Below the pieces are notes generated by a model. It was not told where the DNA came from. It saw only the letters and a program-made list of their open reading frames with translations, and did no database searches. Below are positions 5,312-13,630 of a stretch of DNA of 18,806 nucleotides, piece after piece. Each line of letters starts with the position of its first letter. Position 1 is the stretch's first letter. The translations under genes were made by a program, and so were the position numbers. This DNA is from an uncultured bacterium (GTDB lineage Bacteria; Pseudomonadota; Gammaproteobacteria; Burkholderiales; Burkholderiaceae_F): NCBI GenBank assembly GCA_905215795.1, contig CAJMRV010000013.1, positions 1 to 18,806 on the forward strand. Direction: 5' to 3'.

Positions 5312-6328
5312 ATGCAGGAATTGTCTGCCCTCATCGAGTCCGCTCGACTCGATTTTGCGGCTGCTCAACAGACCGCCGCATTGGAAGATGCGAAGTCCCG
5401 CTATTTGGGCAAGAGTGGTCAGATCACCATGATGATGAAGGCCCTCGGCAAGCTCGACCCGGCCGAGCGTCGCGAACGCGGCCAGGAGATCAACAAGGCC
5501 AAGGCCGAGATCGCGGCCCTTCTGGACGCCCGCCGCGAGGCGCTCGCCCAGGCGGCCCTCGAGGCGAAGCTCGCCCAGGAAGCCATCGACGTCACGCTCC
5601 CGGGCCGCCGCGCCCACATGGGCGGCATCCACCCGGTGATCCGCACCTGGATGCGCGTCGAGGAGATCTTCCGCTCGATCGGCTTTGAAGTGGCCGACGG
5701 CCCCGAGATCGAAAGCGACTGGTTCAGCTTCACCTCGCTCAACAACCCGCCCAACCACCCGGCCCGCTCCATGCAGGACACCTTCTACGTGGACCGCGAG
5801 GACGACGAAGGCCGTCCGCTGCCGCTGCGTCCGCACACCTCGCCCATGCAGGTGCGCTACGCCCGCACGCACGAGGCCCCCATCAAGGTGATCGCCCCGG
5901 GGCGCACCTACCGCGTCGACTCCGACGCGACGCACTCGCCGATGTTCCACCAGGTCGAAGGCCTCTGGATCGGCGACGACGTGAGCTTCACCGACCTCAA
6001 GGGCGTCTACTCCGACTTCCTGCGCCGCTTCTTTGAAACCGACGACCTGGTAGTGCGCTTCCGCCCGAGCTACTTCCCGTTCACGGAACCCTCCGTCGAA
6101 GTCGACATGATGTTCACCACCGGTCCGCGCAAGGGCAAGTGGCTTGAGATCTCCGGCGCCGGCGAAGTGCATCCCAACGTCGTGCGCAACTACGGTCTCG
6201 ACCCCGAGAAGTACATCGGCTTCGCGTTCGGCTCCGGCCTCGAGCGCCTCACGATGCTCCGCTACGGCATCGACGACCTGCGCCTGTTCTTCGAAGGCGA
6301 CCTGCGCTTCCTGCGCCAGTTCCGCTGA
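5312..6328 (+). CDS. pheS: Phenylalanyl-tRNA synthetase alpha subunit
   Basis: 338 aa. It forms the alpha2-beta2 PheRS with PheT and holds the aminoacylation site. An N-terminal coiled-coil arm (about 1-85) is followed by the class II core with PNHPARSMQDTFYV (147-160), motif 2 GRTYRVDSDATHSPMFHQ (197-213) and motif 3 GFAFGSGLERLTMLRYGIDD near the C-terminus. The frame is open further upstream, but ATG 5312 is chosen. GGAGA (5302-5306) is a well-placed SD, and MQELSALIESAR lines up residue by residue with the start of E. coli PheS. pheT follows after 37 nt. Confidence 0.97.
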   Translation: MQELSALIESARLDFAAAQQTAALEDAKSRYLGKSGQITMMMKALGKLDPAERRERGQEINKAKAEIAALLDARREALAQAALEAKLAQEAIDVTLPGRRAHMGGIHPVIRTWMRVEEIFRSIGFEVADGPEIESDWFSFTSLNNPPNHPARSMQDTFYVDREDDEGRPLPLRPHTSPMQVRYARTHEAPIKVIAPGRTYRVDSDATHSPMFHQVEGLWIGDDVSFTDLKGVYSDFLRRFFETDDLVVRFRPSYFPFTEPSVEVDMMFTTGPRKGKWLEISGAGEVHPNVVRNYGLDPEKYIGFAFGSGLERLTMLRYGIDDLRLFFEGDLRFLRQFR

Positions 6329-6365
6329 TCGACGGGTCCACGAAGAGATAAAGGAATAAAGAGAT

Positions 6366-8774
6366 ATGTTGTTTACTGAAGAGTGGCTGCGCAGCTTCAT
6401 CAATCCTGCGCTCAATACCGAAGAGCTCGCCGAGAAGCTCACGATGGCCGGCCTCGAGGTCGAGGAGGTCAAGACCGTGGCCCCCGCGTTCACGAACGTC
6501 GTCGTCGGCGAGGTGAAGACCTGCCGCGACCATGAGAACTCCGACCACCTGCACGTGTGCACGGTCGACGCCGGCACCGGCGAGATCCTCCCGATCGTCT
6601 GCGGCGCCCCCAACGTGCGCGCCGGCATCCGCGTGGCCTGCGCCCTCGAGGGCGCTGAAATGCCGGGCGGCTTCAAGATCAAGAAGGCCAAGCTCCGCGG
6701 CGAGGTCTCCCGCGGCATGCTCTGCTCGGTCAAGGAACTGGGCGTCGCGGAGGAATCCGACGGCATCTGGATCCTCCCCGACGACGCCCCGGTCGGCATG
6801 TCGATCCGCGAATACGCCGGCCTCGACGACGCCGTCATCGAGATCAAGCTCACCCCGAACCGCGGCGACGCGCTCTCCGTTCTCGGCGTGGCCCGCGACC
6901 TCGAGGCGATGACCCAGGACGAGATCAAGCTCCCGTCGATGGAACCGGTCGAGCCGACCTGCACCTGCGTCAAGCCCGTGCGCGTCGAAGCCCCGGACCT
7001 CTGCGGCCGCTTCACGGGCCGCGTGATCCGCAACCTCAACCCGGACGCGGTCACCCCCGATTGGATGAAGCGCCGTCTGGAACGCTCGGGCATGCATCCC
7101 AAGAGCGCCCTGATCGACATCTCCAACTACGTGATGCTCGAACTCGGCCAGCCCTCCCACTTCTACGACCTCAAGAGCCTCGAGGCGGACGAACTCGTCG
7201 TGCGCTGGGCCCGCAAGGACGAATCGATCGAACTCCTCAACGACGAGAAGGTCGAGCTCGACCCGTACTTCGGCGTCGTCTGCGACGGTGAACGCCCCGT
7301 CACGATCGCCGGCATCATGGGCGGCCGTGACGCCTCCGTCAAGGAAGGCACGACCGACGTCTACGTCGAGGTCGCCTTCTGGCAGCAGGAGGCCATCCAG
7401 GGCCGCGCCCGCCGTCTGAACTTCTCCACGGACGCCTCCCACCGCTATGAACGCGGCGTGGACTTCGGCCGCCACGTCGAGTACCTCGAACGCATCACGC
7501 GCCTCGTCCTCGAGATCTGCGGCACGCCCGAGACGAAGGTCGGCCCCGTCGACGACCACATCGTCGACCTGCCGCGCCGCGACCCGGTCAAGATGCGCGT
7601 GGACCGCTGCCTCAAGGTGATCGGCATGCCGATCCCGGTCGAGGCCATGCACGACACGTTCAAGCACCTGGGCTTCGAGTACACGTTCGAGGACGGCGTC
7701 TTCACGGTCGTCCCGCCCACGCACCGCTTCGACATCGAGATCGAGGAGGACCTCATCGAAGAGGTCGCCCGTCTCTACGGCTACGAGAAGCTCCCCGACC
7801 GTCCGCCCATGGCCCGCATCGCCATGAAGAGCCCGGCCGAGGCCTCCAGGAGCGCCCACCAGCTGCGCGTCGCCTGCGCTTCGCTCGGCTACCAGGAACT
7901 CGTCAACTTCTCGTTCGTCCCCGAAGAGTGGGAGCTCGACTTCGCCGGCAACGACAAGCCGATCCGCCTGCGCAACCCGATCGCCTCGCACCTCTCCGTG
8001 ATGCGCACGAACCTCGTCGGCAACCTCGTCGACATCCTGAAGTACAACCTCAACCGCAAGGCCACGGACGTCCGCGTCTTCGAACTGGGCCGCGTGTTCA
8101 TCCCCGACGTCACGGTCCTCGACGGCCCGTGGTCGGTGAAGGGCGTGCGCCAGCCGCTCCACATCGGCGGCCTCGCCTACGGCGACGCCTATCCCGCCCA
8201 GTGGGGCGAAAAGGTCCGTCCGGTCGACTTCTACGACGTCAAGGGCGACGTCCAGACCCTCATCGCTCCGCTCGCCGCCCGCTTCGTCAAGGAGACGTTC
8301 CCCGGCCTGCATCCGGGCCGCTCCGCCGCGATCTTCATCGGCGAGCAGAAGGTGGGCTTCATCGGTGAACTCCACCCGGCGCTCGTCCAGAAGTACGACC
8401 TGCCGCGCGCCCCGATCGTCTTCGAGCTGCTCGTCGAGCCGCTCATGACGCTCGAGCTCCCGCACCACGAGGCCCCCTCGAAGTTCCAGCCGCTGCGCCG
8501 CGACCTCTCGGTCGTCGTCCCGGCCGAAACCGAGGTCTTCGTCCTGCTCGACGCCGTGCGCCAGGCTCGCTTTGCCGACGTCCGTCTGGCAAACTTGGGC
8601 GAGTTCAAGCTCTTCGACCTGTACCGCAAGGACGGATCCGACGAGAAGAGCCTGGCCTTCTCGGTCGAGATCGTCTCCCGTGGTGACGAGCCCGTCTCCG
8701 AGGCGGCCGTCGAGGACCTCATGAAGGCCCTCGTCGAGACCCTCGGCCAGGTCGGCGCCAAACTCCGCGCCTGA
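6366..8774 (+). CDS. pheT: Phenylalanyl-tRNA synthetase beta subunit
   Basis: 802 aa (E. coli 795). It is the beta subunit of PheRS and carries tRNA binding and editing. Visible regions are an EMAP-like tRNA-binding domain (about 40-150, with HLHVCTVD and VCGAPNVRAG), B3/B4 editing (about 210-390, with LDISNYVMLELGQPSH and FSTDASHRYERGVD), B5 (about 400-475, ending VVPPTHRFDIEIEEDLIEE), a class II-like core, and a C-terminal FDX-ACB domain (about 705-800, starting KFQPLRRDLSVVVP). SD AAGGA is 10 nt upstream. It is co-transcribed with pheS and ends before a double hairpin/terminator. Confidence 0.97.
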   Translation: MLFTEEWLRSFINPALNTEELAEKLTMAGLEVEEVKTVAPAFTNVVVGEVKTCRDHENSDHLHVCTVDAGTGEILPIVCGAPNVRAGIRVACALEGAEMPGGFKIKKAKLRGEVSRGMLCSVKELGVAEESDGIWILPDDAPVGMSIREYAGLDDAVIEIKLTPNRGDALSVLGVARDLEAMTQDEIKLPSMEPVEPTCTCVKPVRVEAPDLCGRFTGRVIRNLNPDAVTPDWMKRRLERSGMHPKSALIDISNYVMLELGQPSHFYDLKSLEADELVVRWARKDESIELLNDEKVELDPYFGVVCDGERPVTIAGIMGGRDASVKEGTTDVYVEVAFWQQEAIQGRARRLNFSTDASHRYERGVDFGRHVEYLERITRLVLEICGTPETKVGPVDDHIVDLPRRDPVKMRVDRCLKVIGMPIPVEAMHDTFKHLGFEYTFEDGVFTVVPPTHRFDIEIEEDLIEEVARLYGYEKLPDRPPMARIAMKSPAEASRSAHQLRVACASLGYQELVNFSFVPEEWELDFAGNDKPIRLRNPIASHLSVMRTNLVGNLVDILKYNLNRKATDVRVFELGRVFIPDVTVLDGPWSVKGVRQPLHIGGLAYGDAYPAQWGEKVRPVDFYDVKGDVQTLIAPLAARFVKETFPGLHPGRSAAIFIGEQKVGFIGELHPALVQKYDLPRAPIVFELLVEPLMTLELPHHEAPSKFQPLRRDLSVVVPAETEVFVLLDAVRQARFADVRLANLGEFKLFDLYRKDGSDEKSLAFSVEIVSRGDEPVSEAAVEDLMKALVETLGQVGAKLRA

Positions 8775-8783
8775 TCCACGGTG

Positions 8784-8864
8784 CGCCCCGCCTCCCGTCA
8801 GGGCGGGGCGGACCCGCAAAAGGAGCGTCCGCATCCCTTTCATCAAGCGGACGCCTCTTTTTTT
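8784..8864 (+). terminator. Double hairpin and terminator after pheT
   Basis: The first hairpin CGCCCCGCC (8784-8792) / GGCGGGGCG (8802-8810) has no T run. The second, GCGTCCGC (8825-8832) / GCGGACGC (8847-8854), is followed by CTC and seven T. ihfA starts 32 nt later, so it is either read through or ihfA has its own promoter. Confidence 0.8.
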
Positions 8865-8895
8865 CCCTAGTCCCACCTCTCACGAAAAACACAAC

Positions 8896-9204
8896 ATGTC
8901 AGAAAGCTCTCTCAACAAGGCCGATCTCGTCGATCAGCTCTGCAACGATTACTCGATCGAGCGCGCACGTGCACGCGAGGTCGTCGAACAGTTCTTCTCG
9001 ATCGTTCTCGAGCAGCTCACCGAAGGCAATGTGGTGAAGCTCCCCGGCCTCGGCAACTTCTCCGTGCGTGACAAGAAGCCCCGTCCCGGCCGCAACCTGC
9101 AGACCGGCGAGGTCGTCATGATCGAGGCGCGACGCGTCGTCAAGTTCCAGCCCTCGGGCACGCTCGTCGAACGCATCACGTCGAATCTCGTCGGCGAAAA
9201 GTGA
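8896..9204 (+). CDS. ihfA: Integration host factor alpha subunit
   Basis: 102 aa, a typical HU/IHF family length. It starts with LNKADLVDQL and has the DNA-binding arm FSVRDKKPRPGRNLQTGE, where the minor-groove-intercalating Pro sits in RPGRN, and ends IEARRVVKFQPSGTL. Its place after pheST is the conserved ihfA position. With IhfB it bends DNA at specific sites in transcription, recombination and replication. No clear SD precedes the ATG (upstream sequence CACGAAAAACACAAC). Confidence 0.95.
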   Translation: MSESSLNKADLVDQLCNDYSIERARAREVVEQFFSIVLEQLTEGNVVKLPGLGNFSVRDKKPRPGRNLQTGEVVMIEARRVVKFQPSGTLVERITSNLVGEK

Positions 9205-9241
9205 ATTCATACCGTCTTTGCGGTACACTAGGGATTTGGCC

Positions 9242-9269
9242 TTGCAAAAGTTTCTTGCAGACGTATAAT
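9242..9269 (+). promoter_or_regulatory. Sigma-70 promoter of tRNA-Pro
   Basis: TTGCAA (9242-9247), a 16-nt spacer and a perfect TATAAT (9264-9269), 10 nt before the tRNA. Confidence 0.85.
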
Positions 9270-9278
9270 TTGAATCTC

Positions 9279-9356
<78 letters not shown>

Positions 9357-9365
9357 AATTCCAGG

Positions 9366-9402
9366 AAAAGAGGTGACTCTCACAAGAGTCGCCTCTTTTT
9401 TT
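9366..9402 (+). terminator. Terminator of tRNA-Pro
   Basis: GAGGTGACTCT (9370-9380) pairs with AGAGTCGCCTC (9385-9395), with one G-T pair and loop CACA. It is flanked by AAAA before and seven T after. This is a strong Rho-independent terminator, 10 nt after the tRNA. Confidence 0.92.
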
Positions 9403-9551
9403 CGCCCGTCGGATGGGCGCTTCCCCGTGCGCCGGCAGGGTGGCGCTCTGAATCCTCCGTCTCCGCGTCTCCTGTTGCGGGACGCCCGGGCGCGGGCTTG
9501 TTATCATGTTTTCTCCGCATGACCACATGAAGAAGACCAAGGACGGACACC

Positions 9552-10013
9552 ATGCCTCAGACCCCCTCGAATTCAGAACTCCGCATCAAACCCTTCAATG
9601 AGCTTTCGCTCGACGAGCTCTACGACATCATGGCGCTTCGCGTCGAGGTGTTCGTCGTCGAGCAGGACTGCCTCTACCAGGACCTCGACGGACGCGACAA
9701 GCGCTCCGTACACGTCTTCCTCGTCCGTGACGGGCAGGTGGACGCCTGCGCGAGGATCATCCCGGCCCTCGGGGACGAACCCCTCAAGATCGGCCGCGTG
9801 GTCACCCGCGCCTCGGCCCGCAAGCTCGGCCTCGGACGCGTCGTCATGACGGCCGCCATCGACTACGTGCGAGAGCACTACGACGTCGACAGGATCGAGA
9901 TGAGCGCCCAGGTCCAGGCGATGCCCTTTTACGAGGGCCTCGGCTTCGTCGCCCACGGCGAGTCCTATCCCGAGGACGGGATCCCCTCGATCGCGATGAC
10001 GCTGATGCTCTGA
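9552..10013 (+). CDS. elaA: ElaA-like GNAT-family N-acetyltransferase
   Basis: 153 aa, a single GNAT domain. The N-terminal LYDIMALRVEVFVVEQDCLYQDLDGRD is the signature of the ElaA subfamily. The acetyl-CoA-binding region is IGRVVTRASARKLGLGRVVM (R/Q-x-x-G-x-A-like loop in degenerate form), followed by MSAQVQAMPFYEGLGFVAHGESYPEDGIPSIAM. It presumably acetylates an amine, but the natural substrate of ElaA proteins is not known. SD AAGGA (9539-9543) lies 8 nt before the ATG. It is a lone gene between the tRNA-Pro terminator and the folE leader. Confidence 0.85.
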   Translation: MPQTPSNSELRIKPFNELSLDELYDIMALRVEVFVVEQDCLYQDLDGRDKRSVHVFLVRDGQVDACARIIPALGDEPLKIGRVVTRASARKLGLGRVVMTAAIDYVREHYDVDRIEMSAQVQAMPFYEGLGFVAHGESYPEDGIPSIAMTLML

Positions 10014-10068
10014 GCCCCTCCGGAGGGGAATTCCGACCGATCAGGTCGACATTTTCCGCCCCGTGCGC

Positions 10069-10097
10069 CCGACATTAGGGTTTTCCTGCGTTACAAT
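10069..10097 (+). promoter_or_regulatory. Putative promoter of folE-queD-queE
   Basis: CCGACA (10069-10074, 4 of 6 to the -35 consensus), 17-nt spacer, TACAAT (10092-10097). It lies in an AT-richer patch before a 200-nt GC-rich leader. Confidence 0.5.
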
Positions 10098-10099
10098 AA

Positions 10100-10307
10100 A
10101 TTTTCTTGAATTCCGACACCCCTCCCGGGGCTGCGGGGCGGCCGCCCATTCACTGCGGGACCGCCCCTTGTTCGTCCAGGGGCCTGCATCAGGCACGGCT
10201 CCGGCGCGGCCCTCTCCGACCGGTTCCCCGGCGCCGCAACGCGCGCGGGTCGAGCCGACCGGACCTCCCTCCGGTGAGAGACGTGTCCAAATGGATGAAA
10301 TTGAGTG
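10100..10307 (+). promoter_or_regulatory. Structured GC-rich leader of folE
   Basis: No convincing gene is seen in these 200 nt. Hairpins are visible: GGGGCGG plus CCGC (10135-10145) pair with GCGG (10155-10158) and CCGCCCC (10161-10167), bulged by GA. GCCTG-CAT-CAGGC follows near 10183-10195. CCGACCGG occurs twice, about 40 nt apart. A tiny frame MDEIE ends in TGA that overlaps the folE ATG. No known riboswitch class was recognised. Confidence 0.4.
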
Positions 10308-10967
10308 ATGAAAACCAGTGAACGCATTCGTGAGCGCCTGCGAGCGGCGGGCGCGCCCTTCAAGGCCAACGACAACATCGCGGCCTATCTCGAGGAGGGC
10401 GAGCTTGACGCCATCCGCGCCGAGGTCGAACAGCACCTCGAAGGCCTCCTCTCCTCGCTCGTGATCGACGTGGAGAACGACCACAACACGCGCGACACCG
10501 CGCACCGCATCGCCAAGATGTACGTCGACGAGGTCTTCGCCGGGCGCTACACCGAGATGCCCAAGGTGACGGACTTCCCCAACGCGAAGAACCTCGACGA
10601 CTTCCTCGTCGTGGGTCCGCTCGACGTGCGCTCCACGTGCTCGCACCACTTCGCGCCCGTCATGGGCCGCATCTGGGTGGGCGTCGTGCCGGGCGAGCGC
10701 GTCATCGGCCTCTCGAAGTTCTCTCGTTTGTGCCAGTGGGTGATGTCCCGTCCGCAGATCCAGGAGGAGTCGGTCATGCAGCTCGCCGACCTGCTCGAGG
10801 AGAAGATGGCCCCCAAGGGGCTCGCCATCGTCGTGCGCGCGTCGCACTCCTGCATGACCTGGCGCGGCGTCAAGGAGACCAACTCCGAGATGGTCACCAC
10901 CGTCATGCGCGGCGCCTTCCGCGAGGACCGCGACCTGCGCCGCGACTTCCTTTCACAGATCGCCTGA
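10308..10967 (+). CDS. folE: GTP cyclohydrolase I
   Basis: 219 aa. It converts GTP to 7,8-dihydroneopterin triphosphate, the entry step for folate and queuosine. The family core is present: RDTAHRIAKMYVDEVF near 62-77 and Zn ligands C111 and H114 in STCSHHFAPVMG, with C182 in SHSCMTWRGVKE as the third. GLSKFSRLC is at 134-142. ATG 10308 is used; the codon before it is GTG and could also start. The TGA of a short upstream frame overlaps this ATG. queD starts 28 nt later, so here the enzyme probably serves queuosine, with folate supply shared or from another enzyme. Confidence 0.93.
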   Translation: MKTSERIRERLRAAGAPFKANDNIAAYLEEGELDAIRAEVEQHLEGLLSSLVIDVENDHNTRDTAHRIAKMYVDEVFAGRYTEMPKVTDFPNAKNLDDFLVVGPLDVRSTCSHHFAPVMGRIWVGVVPGERVIGLSKFSRLCQWVMSRPQIQEESVMQLADLLEEKMAPKGLAIVVRASHSCMTWRGVKETNSEMVTTVMRGAFREDRDLRRDFLSQIA

Positions 10968-10995
10968 TCAACATCAAGCGAGGAGACACCACGAC

Positions 10996-11424
10996 ATGAT
11001 CGTCGCCACCCGATACCACGACATCTCCTGCGGCCACCGCGTCGCGGGCCATGAATCCAAGTGCTCCCACCTGCACGGGCACAACTACCGCATCACCTTC
11101 GACTGCGCCGGCGAACTCGACGAGATCGGCCGCGTGATCGACTTCTCCGTGATCAAGTCGACCCTGTGCATGTGGCTCGAGGAGAACTGGGACCACCACT
11201 TCCTCGTCTGGAAGGAGGACCCCCTGAAGGACGGCCTCGTCGCCCTCGACCCCACGGTCGTCGTCACCGACTTCAACCCCACGGCCGAGAACATGGCCAC
11301 GCACCTCGCCGAGGTCGTCGCCCCGCGCGTGCTCGAGGGCACGGGCGTCAAGGTGATCCGCTGCCGCGTCGAGGAGACCCGCAAGTGCGCCGCCGAATGG
11401 AGGCTCTTCGATGCTCTTCGTTAA
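10996..11424 (+). CDS. queD: 6-carboxy-5,6,7,8-tetrahydropterin synthase QueD
   Basis: 142 aa. It turns dihydroneopterin triphosphate (FolE product) into 6-carboxytetrahydropterin. Zn-binding His are H14 and H27, H29 in HLHGH. The catalytic Cys is C23 in CSHLHGHNY. VIDFSVIK, DHHFLVW, FNPTAENMA and VEET complete the family pattern. GAGGAG (10980-10985) is the SD. Its last 14 nt overlap the start of queE, which indicates translational coupling. Confidence 0.94.
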   Translation: MIVATRYHDISCGHRVAGHESKCSHLHGHNYRITFDCAGELDEIGRVIDFSVIKSTLCMWLEENWDHHFLVWKEDPLKDGLVALDPTVVVTDFNPTAENMATHLAEVVAPRVLEGTGVKVIRCRVEETRKCAAEWRLFDALR

Positions 11425-12076
11425 CGAGCTCTTCTACTCCGTGCAGGGCGAGGGCCGCTTCACCGGCACGCCCGCGGTGTTCGTTCGCCTGCAGGGCTGC
11501 CGCTGCCAGTGCCCCTGGTGCGACACGAAGTTCACCTGGAAGCTCGGCCGCGAGAACGGCGTGACCCTGTCCGAGATCCTCGAGAAGAGCGACCGCCCGG
11601 GCTACGCGACGGTCTCCGAGGAGGAGCTCGCCTCCCACATCGCCGCGACCTGGCCGCAGGCCCCGATGGTGGTCGTCACGGGCGGCGAACCGTGCCTCTT
11701 CGACCTCACGGCCTTCTGCCGCCTGATCGAGGCGCAGGGCCGCCTCGTGCAGATCGAAACCTCGGGCACCGAACCCGTGCGCGTCACCGACTCCACCTAC
11801 GTCACGGTGAGTCCCAAGCACGGGATGCCGGGAGGCCGCGTGGTCCTGCCGGAGGCCCTCGGACGCGCCGACGAAGTCAAAATGGTGGTAGGCTGTCAGG
11901 AGGACATCGAGACTTTGGACGCCCTGCTGGCCCACGTGCGGCCCGGGGCCAGGCTCTCACTGCAGCCCCTGAGCTCGGAGGCGGGCGCCACGGCGCTCTG
12001 CTTCGAGACGGTGCTCGAAAGGGGTTCCAGGTACCACCTGTCCCTGCAGACCCACAAGTTCATCAACGTGCGTTGA
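11411..12076 (+). CDS. queE: 7-carboxy-7-deazaguanine synthase QueE (radical SAM)
   Basis: 221 aa, close to E. coli QueE (223). It starts NELFYSVQGEGRFTGTPAVF, the substrate-binding signature. The cluster motif GCRCQCPWCDTKFTW places C30, C34 and C37 in the CX3CX2C spacing of the E. coli-type enzyme, with an extra Cys at 32. VTGGEP (SAM-binding) and IETSGTEP follow. It ring-contracts carboxytetrahydropterin to CDG. The start overlaps the 3' end of queD. queC, needed for the next step, is not in the window. Confidence 0.95.
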   Translation: MLFVNELFYSVQGEGRFTGTPAVFVRLQGCRCQCPWCDTKFTWKLGRENGVTLSEILEKSDRPGYATVSEEELASHIAATWPQAPMVVVTGGEPCLFDLTAFCRLIEAQGRLVQIETSGTEPVRVTDSTYVTVSPKHGMPGGRVVLPEALGRADEVKMVVGCQEDIETLDALLAHVRPGARLSLQPLSSEAGATALCFETVLERGSRYHLSLQTHKFINVR

Positions 12077-12120
12077 TCGGGAGGAGGGCGAAAGGCCCGT
12101 CCCCCAACGAAGAACAAGAG

Positions 12121-12151
12121 AGCGGTTCCCCTCGGGGGGAGCCGTTTTTTT
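12121..12151 (+). terminator. Terminator of the folE-queD-queE operon
   Basis: CGGTTCCCC (12123-12131) / GGGGAGCCG (12136-12144), loop TCGG, one G-T pair, then seven T. It ends 18 nt before the next gene. Confidence 0.9.
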
Positions 12152-12169
12152 GCACATCCAGAGGAGTAT

Positions 12170-13528
12170 ATGACGTCAAAGACGCCGGCCATCGACATCT
12201 CTTACAGATCGATCTTCACCCTGACGGGGCCCATCTTCCTGGCCAACCTGGCCGTGATCTGCTCGGGCACCATCGACACCGTCATGGCGGGACGGCTTTC
12301 CCCGGCGGACATGGCGGGCGTGGCGCTCGGCATGGCCGTGGCGAGCTTCATCGCGGTCTCCCTCTCGGACGTCCTCCAGGGACTCTCCCCGGTGGCGGGC
12401 TACTACTTCGGCGCGCGCCGCTTCAAGACCGTGGGCGAGAGCCTCTACCAGGCGATCTTCCTCGCGCTCATCTTCGCCGTGCCGGGCGTGCTGATCACCA
12501 TCGCCGCCGACTTCTGGGCCGCCGTCTCCGGGATGGAGCCCGTGGCGGCCGGCATCGCCAAGACCTATCTGTACTGCTCGGCGGCGGCGCTCCCCGCGAT
12601 TCTGCTGAGCCGCGGCTACGTCGCCGTGAACGCCGCGACGAGCCGTCCCAAGATCACCATGATCGTCACGCTCTTTTTGGTCGCCTTCAAGGTCCCGGTC
12701 AACGGGCTCTTCATGTACGGGTGGCTCGGATTCCCCGCGATGGGCGGCGCCGGTGCGGGCGTCTCCACGGCGATCCTCGCCTGGGGCGGTCTGCTCTGCT
12801 ACATGGCGATCTGGCACTGCGACCCCTTCTACCTGCCCATGCGCAGGGGGACGCGCTTCGCCTGGAACTGGAAGCTCGTCAAGCATCTCCTCAGGGTGGG
12901 CGTGCCGATCGGCGTGGCCGGGTGCTGCGAGATGGCCGCCTTCTCGGCGATGACGATCTTCCTCGCGCGTCTGGGCGACGTCATCGTGGCGGCCCACCAG
13001 ATCGTCGCCAACCTCGTCTACATCCTCTACGTCTTCCCGTTCTCGGTGGGCATCGCCGGGACCGTGCTCGTCTCCCAGAGCCTCGGCGACAAGAAGGGGT
13101 GGATGGCCCGGAAGGCCACCCACCGCGTGCTCTTCATCACGCTCGTCTCCGCGCTGGCGGTCGCCGCCGGCGTGTACGGCTTCAGGGAGGAGATCGTCCA
13201 TCTCTACACGGACGACGCCTCGGTGGCCGCCACGGCGATCGGCATCGTCGCCTTCGCCTCGCTCTACCACTTCGTCGACGGGATGCAGATCTCCGCGACG
13301 AGCCTCCTGAGGGGCTACCAGATCACGTTCCTGCCCATGTGTATCCACGCGTTCATGCTCTGCGGCGTGGCGCTCTCGGTGGGTGCCGTGCTCTGCTATA
13401 CCGATTGGATCACCGCGCCCATGGGACTGCCCGGCTTCTGGGTGGGCTCCTGCCTCGGCCTGGGGATCGCCGCGCTCGTGATCGTGCCGCTCTGCCTGCA
13501 TGCCGCCCATGAGCACGCGAGGGACTGA
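12170..13528 (+). CDS. MATE-family multidrug efflux transporter
   Basis: 452 aa, about 12 hydrophobic membrane segments in two similar halves. This fits the MATE (NorM-like) family: TLTGPIFLANLAVICSGTIDTVMAGRLSP in the first half and VGVPIGVAGCCEMAAFSAMTIFLARLGD...AHQIVANL in the second, which show the repeated 'P-..-..-D..M.G..G' pattern. Members export cationic drugs, dyes or metabolites across the inner membrane using Na+ or H+. SD AGAGGAG is 6 nt upstream of the ATG. It is preceded by a terminator, so it likely starts its own transcript; the substrate cannot be told from sequence. Confidence 0.92.
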   Translation: MTSKTPAIDISYRSIFTLTGPIFLANLAVICSGTIDTVMAGRLSPADMAGVALGMAVASFIAVSLSDVLQGLSPVAGYYFGARRFKTVGESLYQAIFLALIFAVPGVLITIAADFWAAVSGMEPVAAGIAKTYLYCSAAALPAILLSRGYVAVNAATSRPKITMIVTLFLVAFKVPVNGLFMYGWLGFPAMGGAGAGVSTAILAWGGLLCYMAIWHCDPFYLPMRRGTRFAWNWKLVKHLLRVGVPIGVAGCCEMAAFSAMTIFLARLGDVIVAAHQIVANLVYILYVFPFSVGIAGTVLVSQSLGDKKGWMARKATHRVLFITLVSALAVAAGVYGFREEIVHLYTDDASVAATAIGIVAFASLYHFVDGMQISATSLLRGYQITFLPMCIHAFMLCGVALSVGAVLCYTDWITAPMGLPGFWVGSCLGLGIAALVIVPLCLHAAHEHARD

Positions 13529-13550
13529 CCGCGCTTCAGGCCAATGGCGA

Positions 13551-13585
13551 GAAGGGGTCCGGATGGTGTTCATCCGGACCCCTTC
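13551..13585 (+). terminator. Long perfect hairpin after the MATE gene
   Basis: A 15-bp perfect stem GAAGGGGTCCGGATG (13551-13565) / CATCCGGACCCCTTC (13571-13585) with a 5-nt loop, 22 nt after the stop. There is no T run on either strand, so it may work as an mRNA 3'-end stabiliser or an atypical terminator. Confidence 0.5.
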
Positions 13586-13598
13586 GTCACTTCGAGGC

Positions 13599-13630
13599 AA
13601 AAAAAATGCGCCTTCGTGAGAAAGCGCATT
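13599..13630 (-). terminator. Rho-independent terminator on the minus strand
   Basis: Read on the minus strand, AATGCGCTTTC (13630 to 13620) pairs with GAAGGCGCATT (13615 to 13605) over loop TCAC, giving 11 bp with one G-U, followed by six T. On the plus strand that G-U becomes an A-C mismatch and no T run follows, so the direction is clear. Confidence 0.85.

Noticed and set aside
6249..8876. 875-codon open frame antisense to pheT
   Set aside because: Repetitive Asp/Glu/Val/Arg/Leu composition typical of an antisense frame in high-GC DNA; pheT on the plus strand is certain.
10015..10028. CCCCTCCGGAGGGG palindrome after elaA as a terminator
   Set aside because: The stem would need a very small loop and there is no T run.
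10968..10995. preQ1 riboswitch in front of queD
   Set aside because: Only 28 nt separate folE from queD, too little for an aptamer, and no preQ1-type motif is visible.
11509..13512. 667-codon plus-strand frame across queE and the MATE gene
   Set aside because: It runs in another frame through two clearly recognised genes and a terminator, and is Arg/Gly/Pro-rich with no domain.
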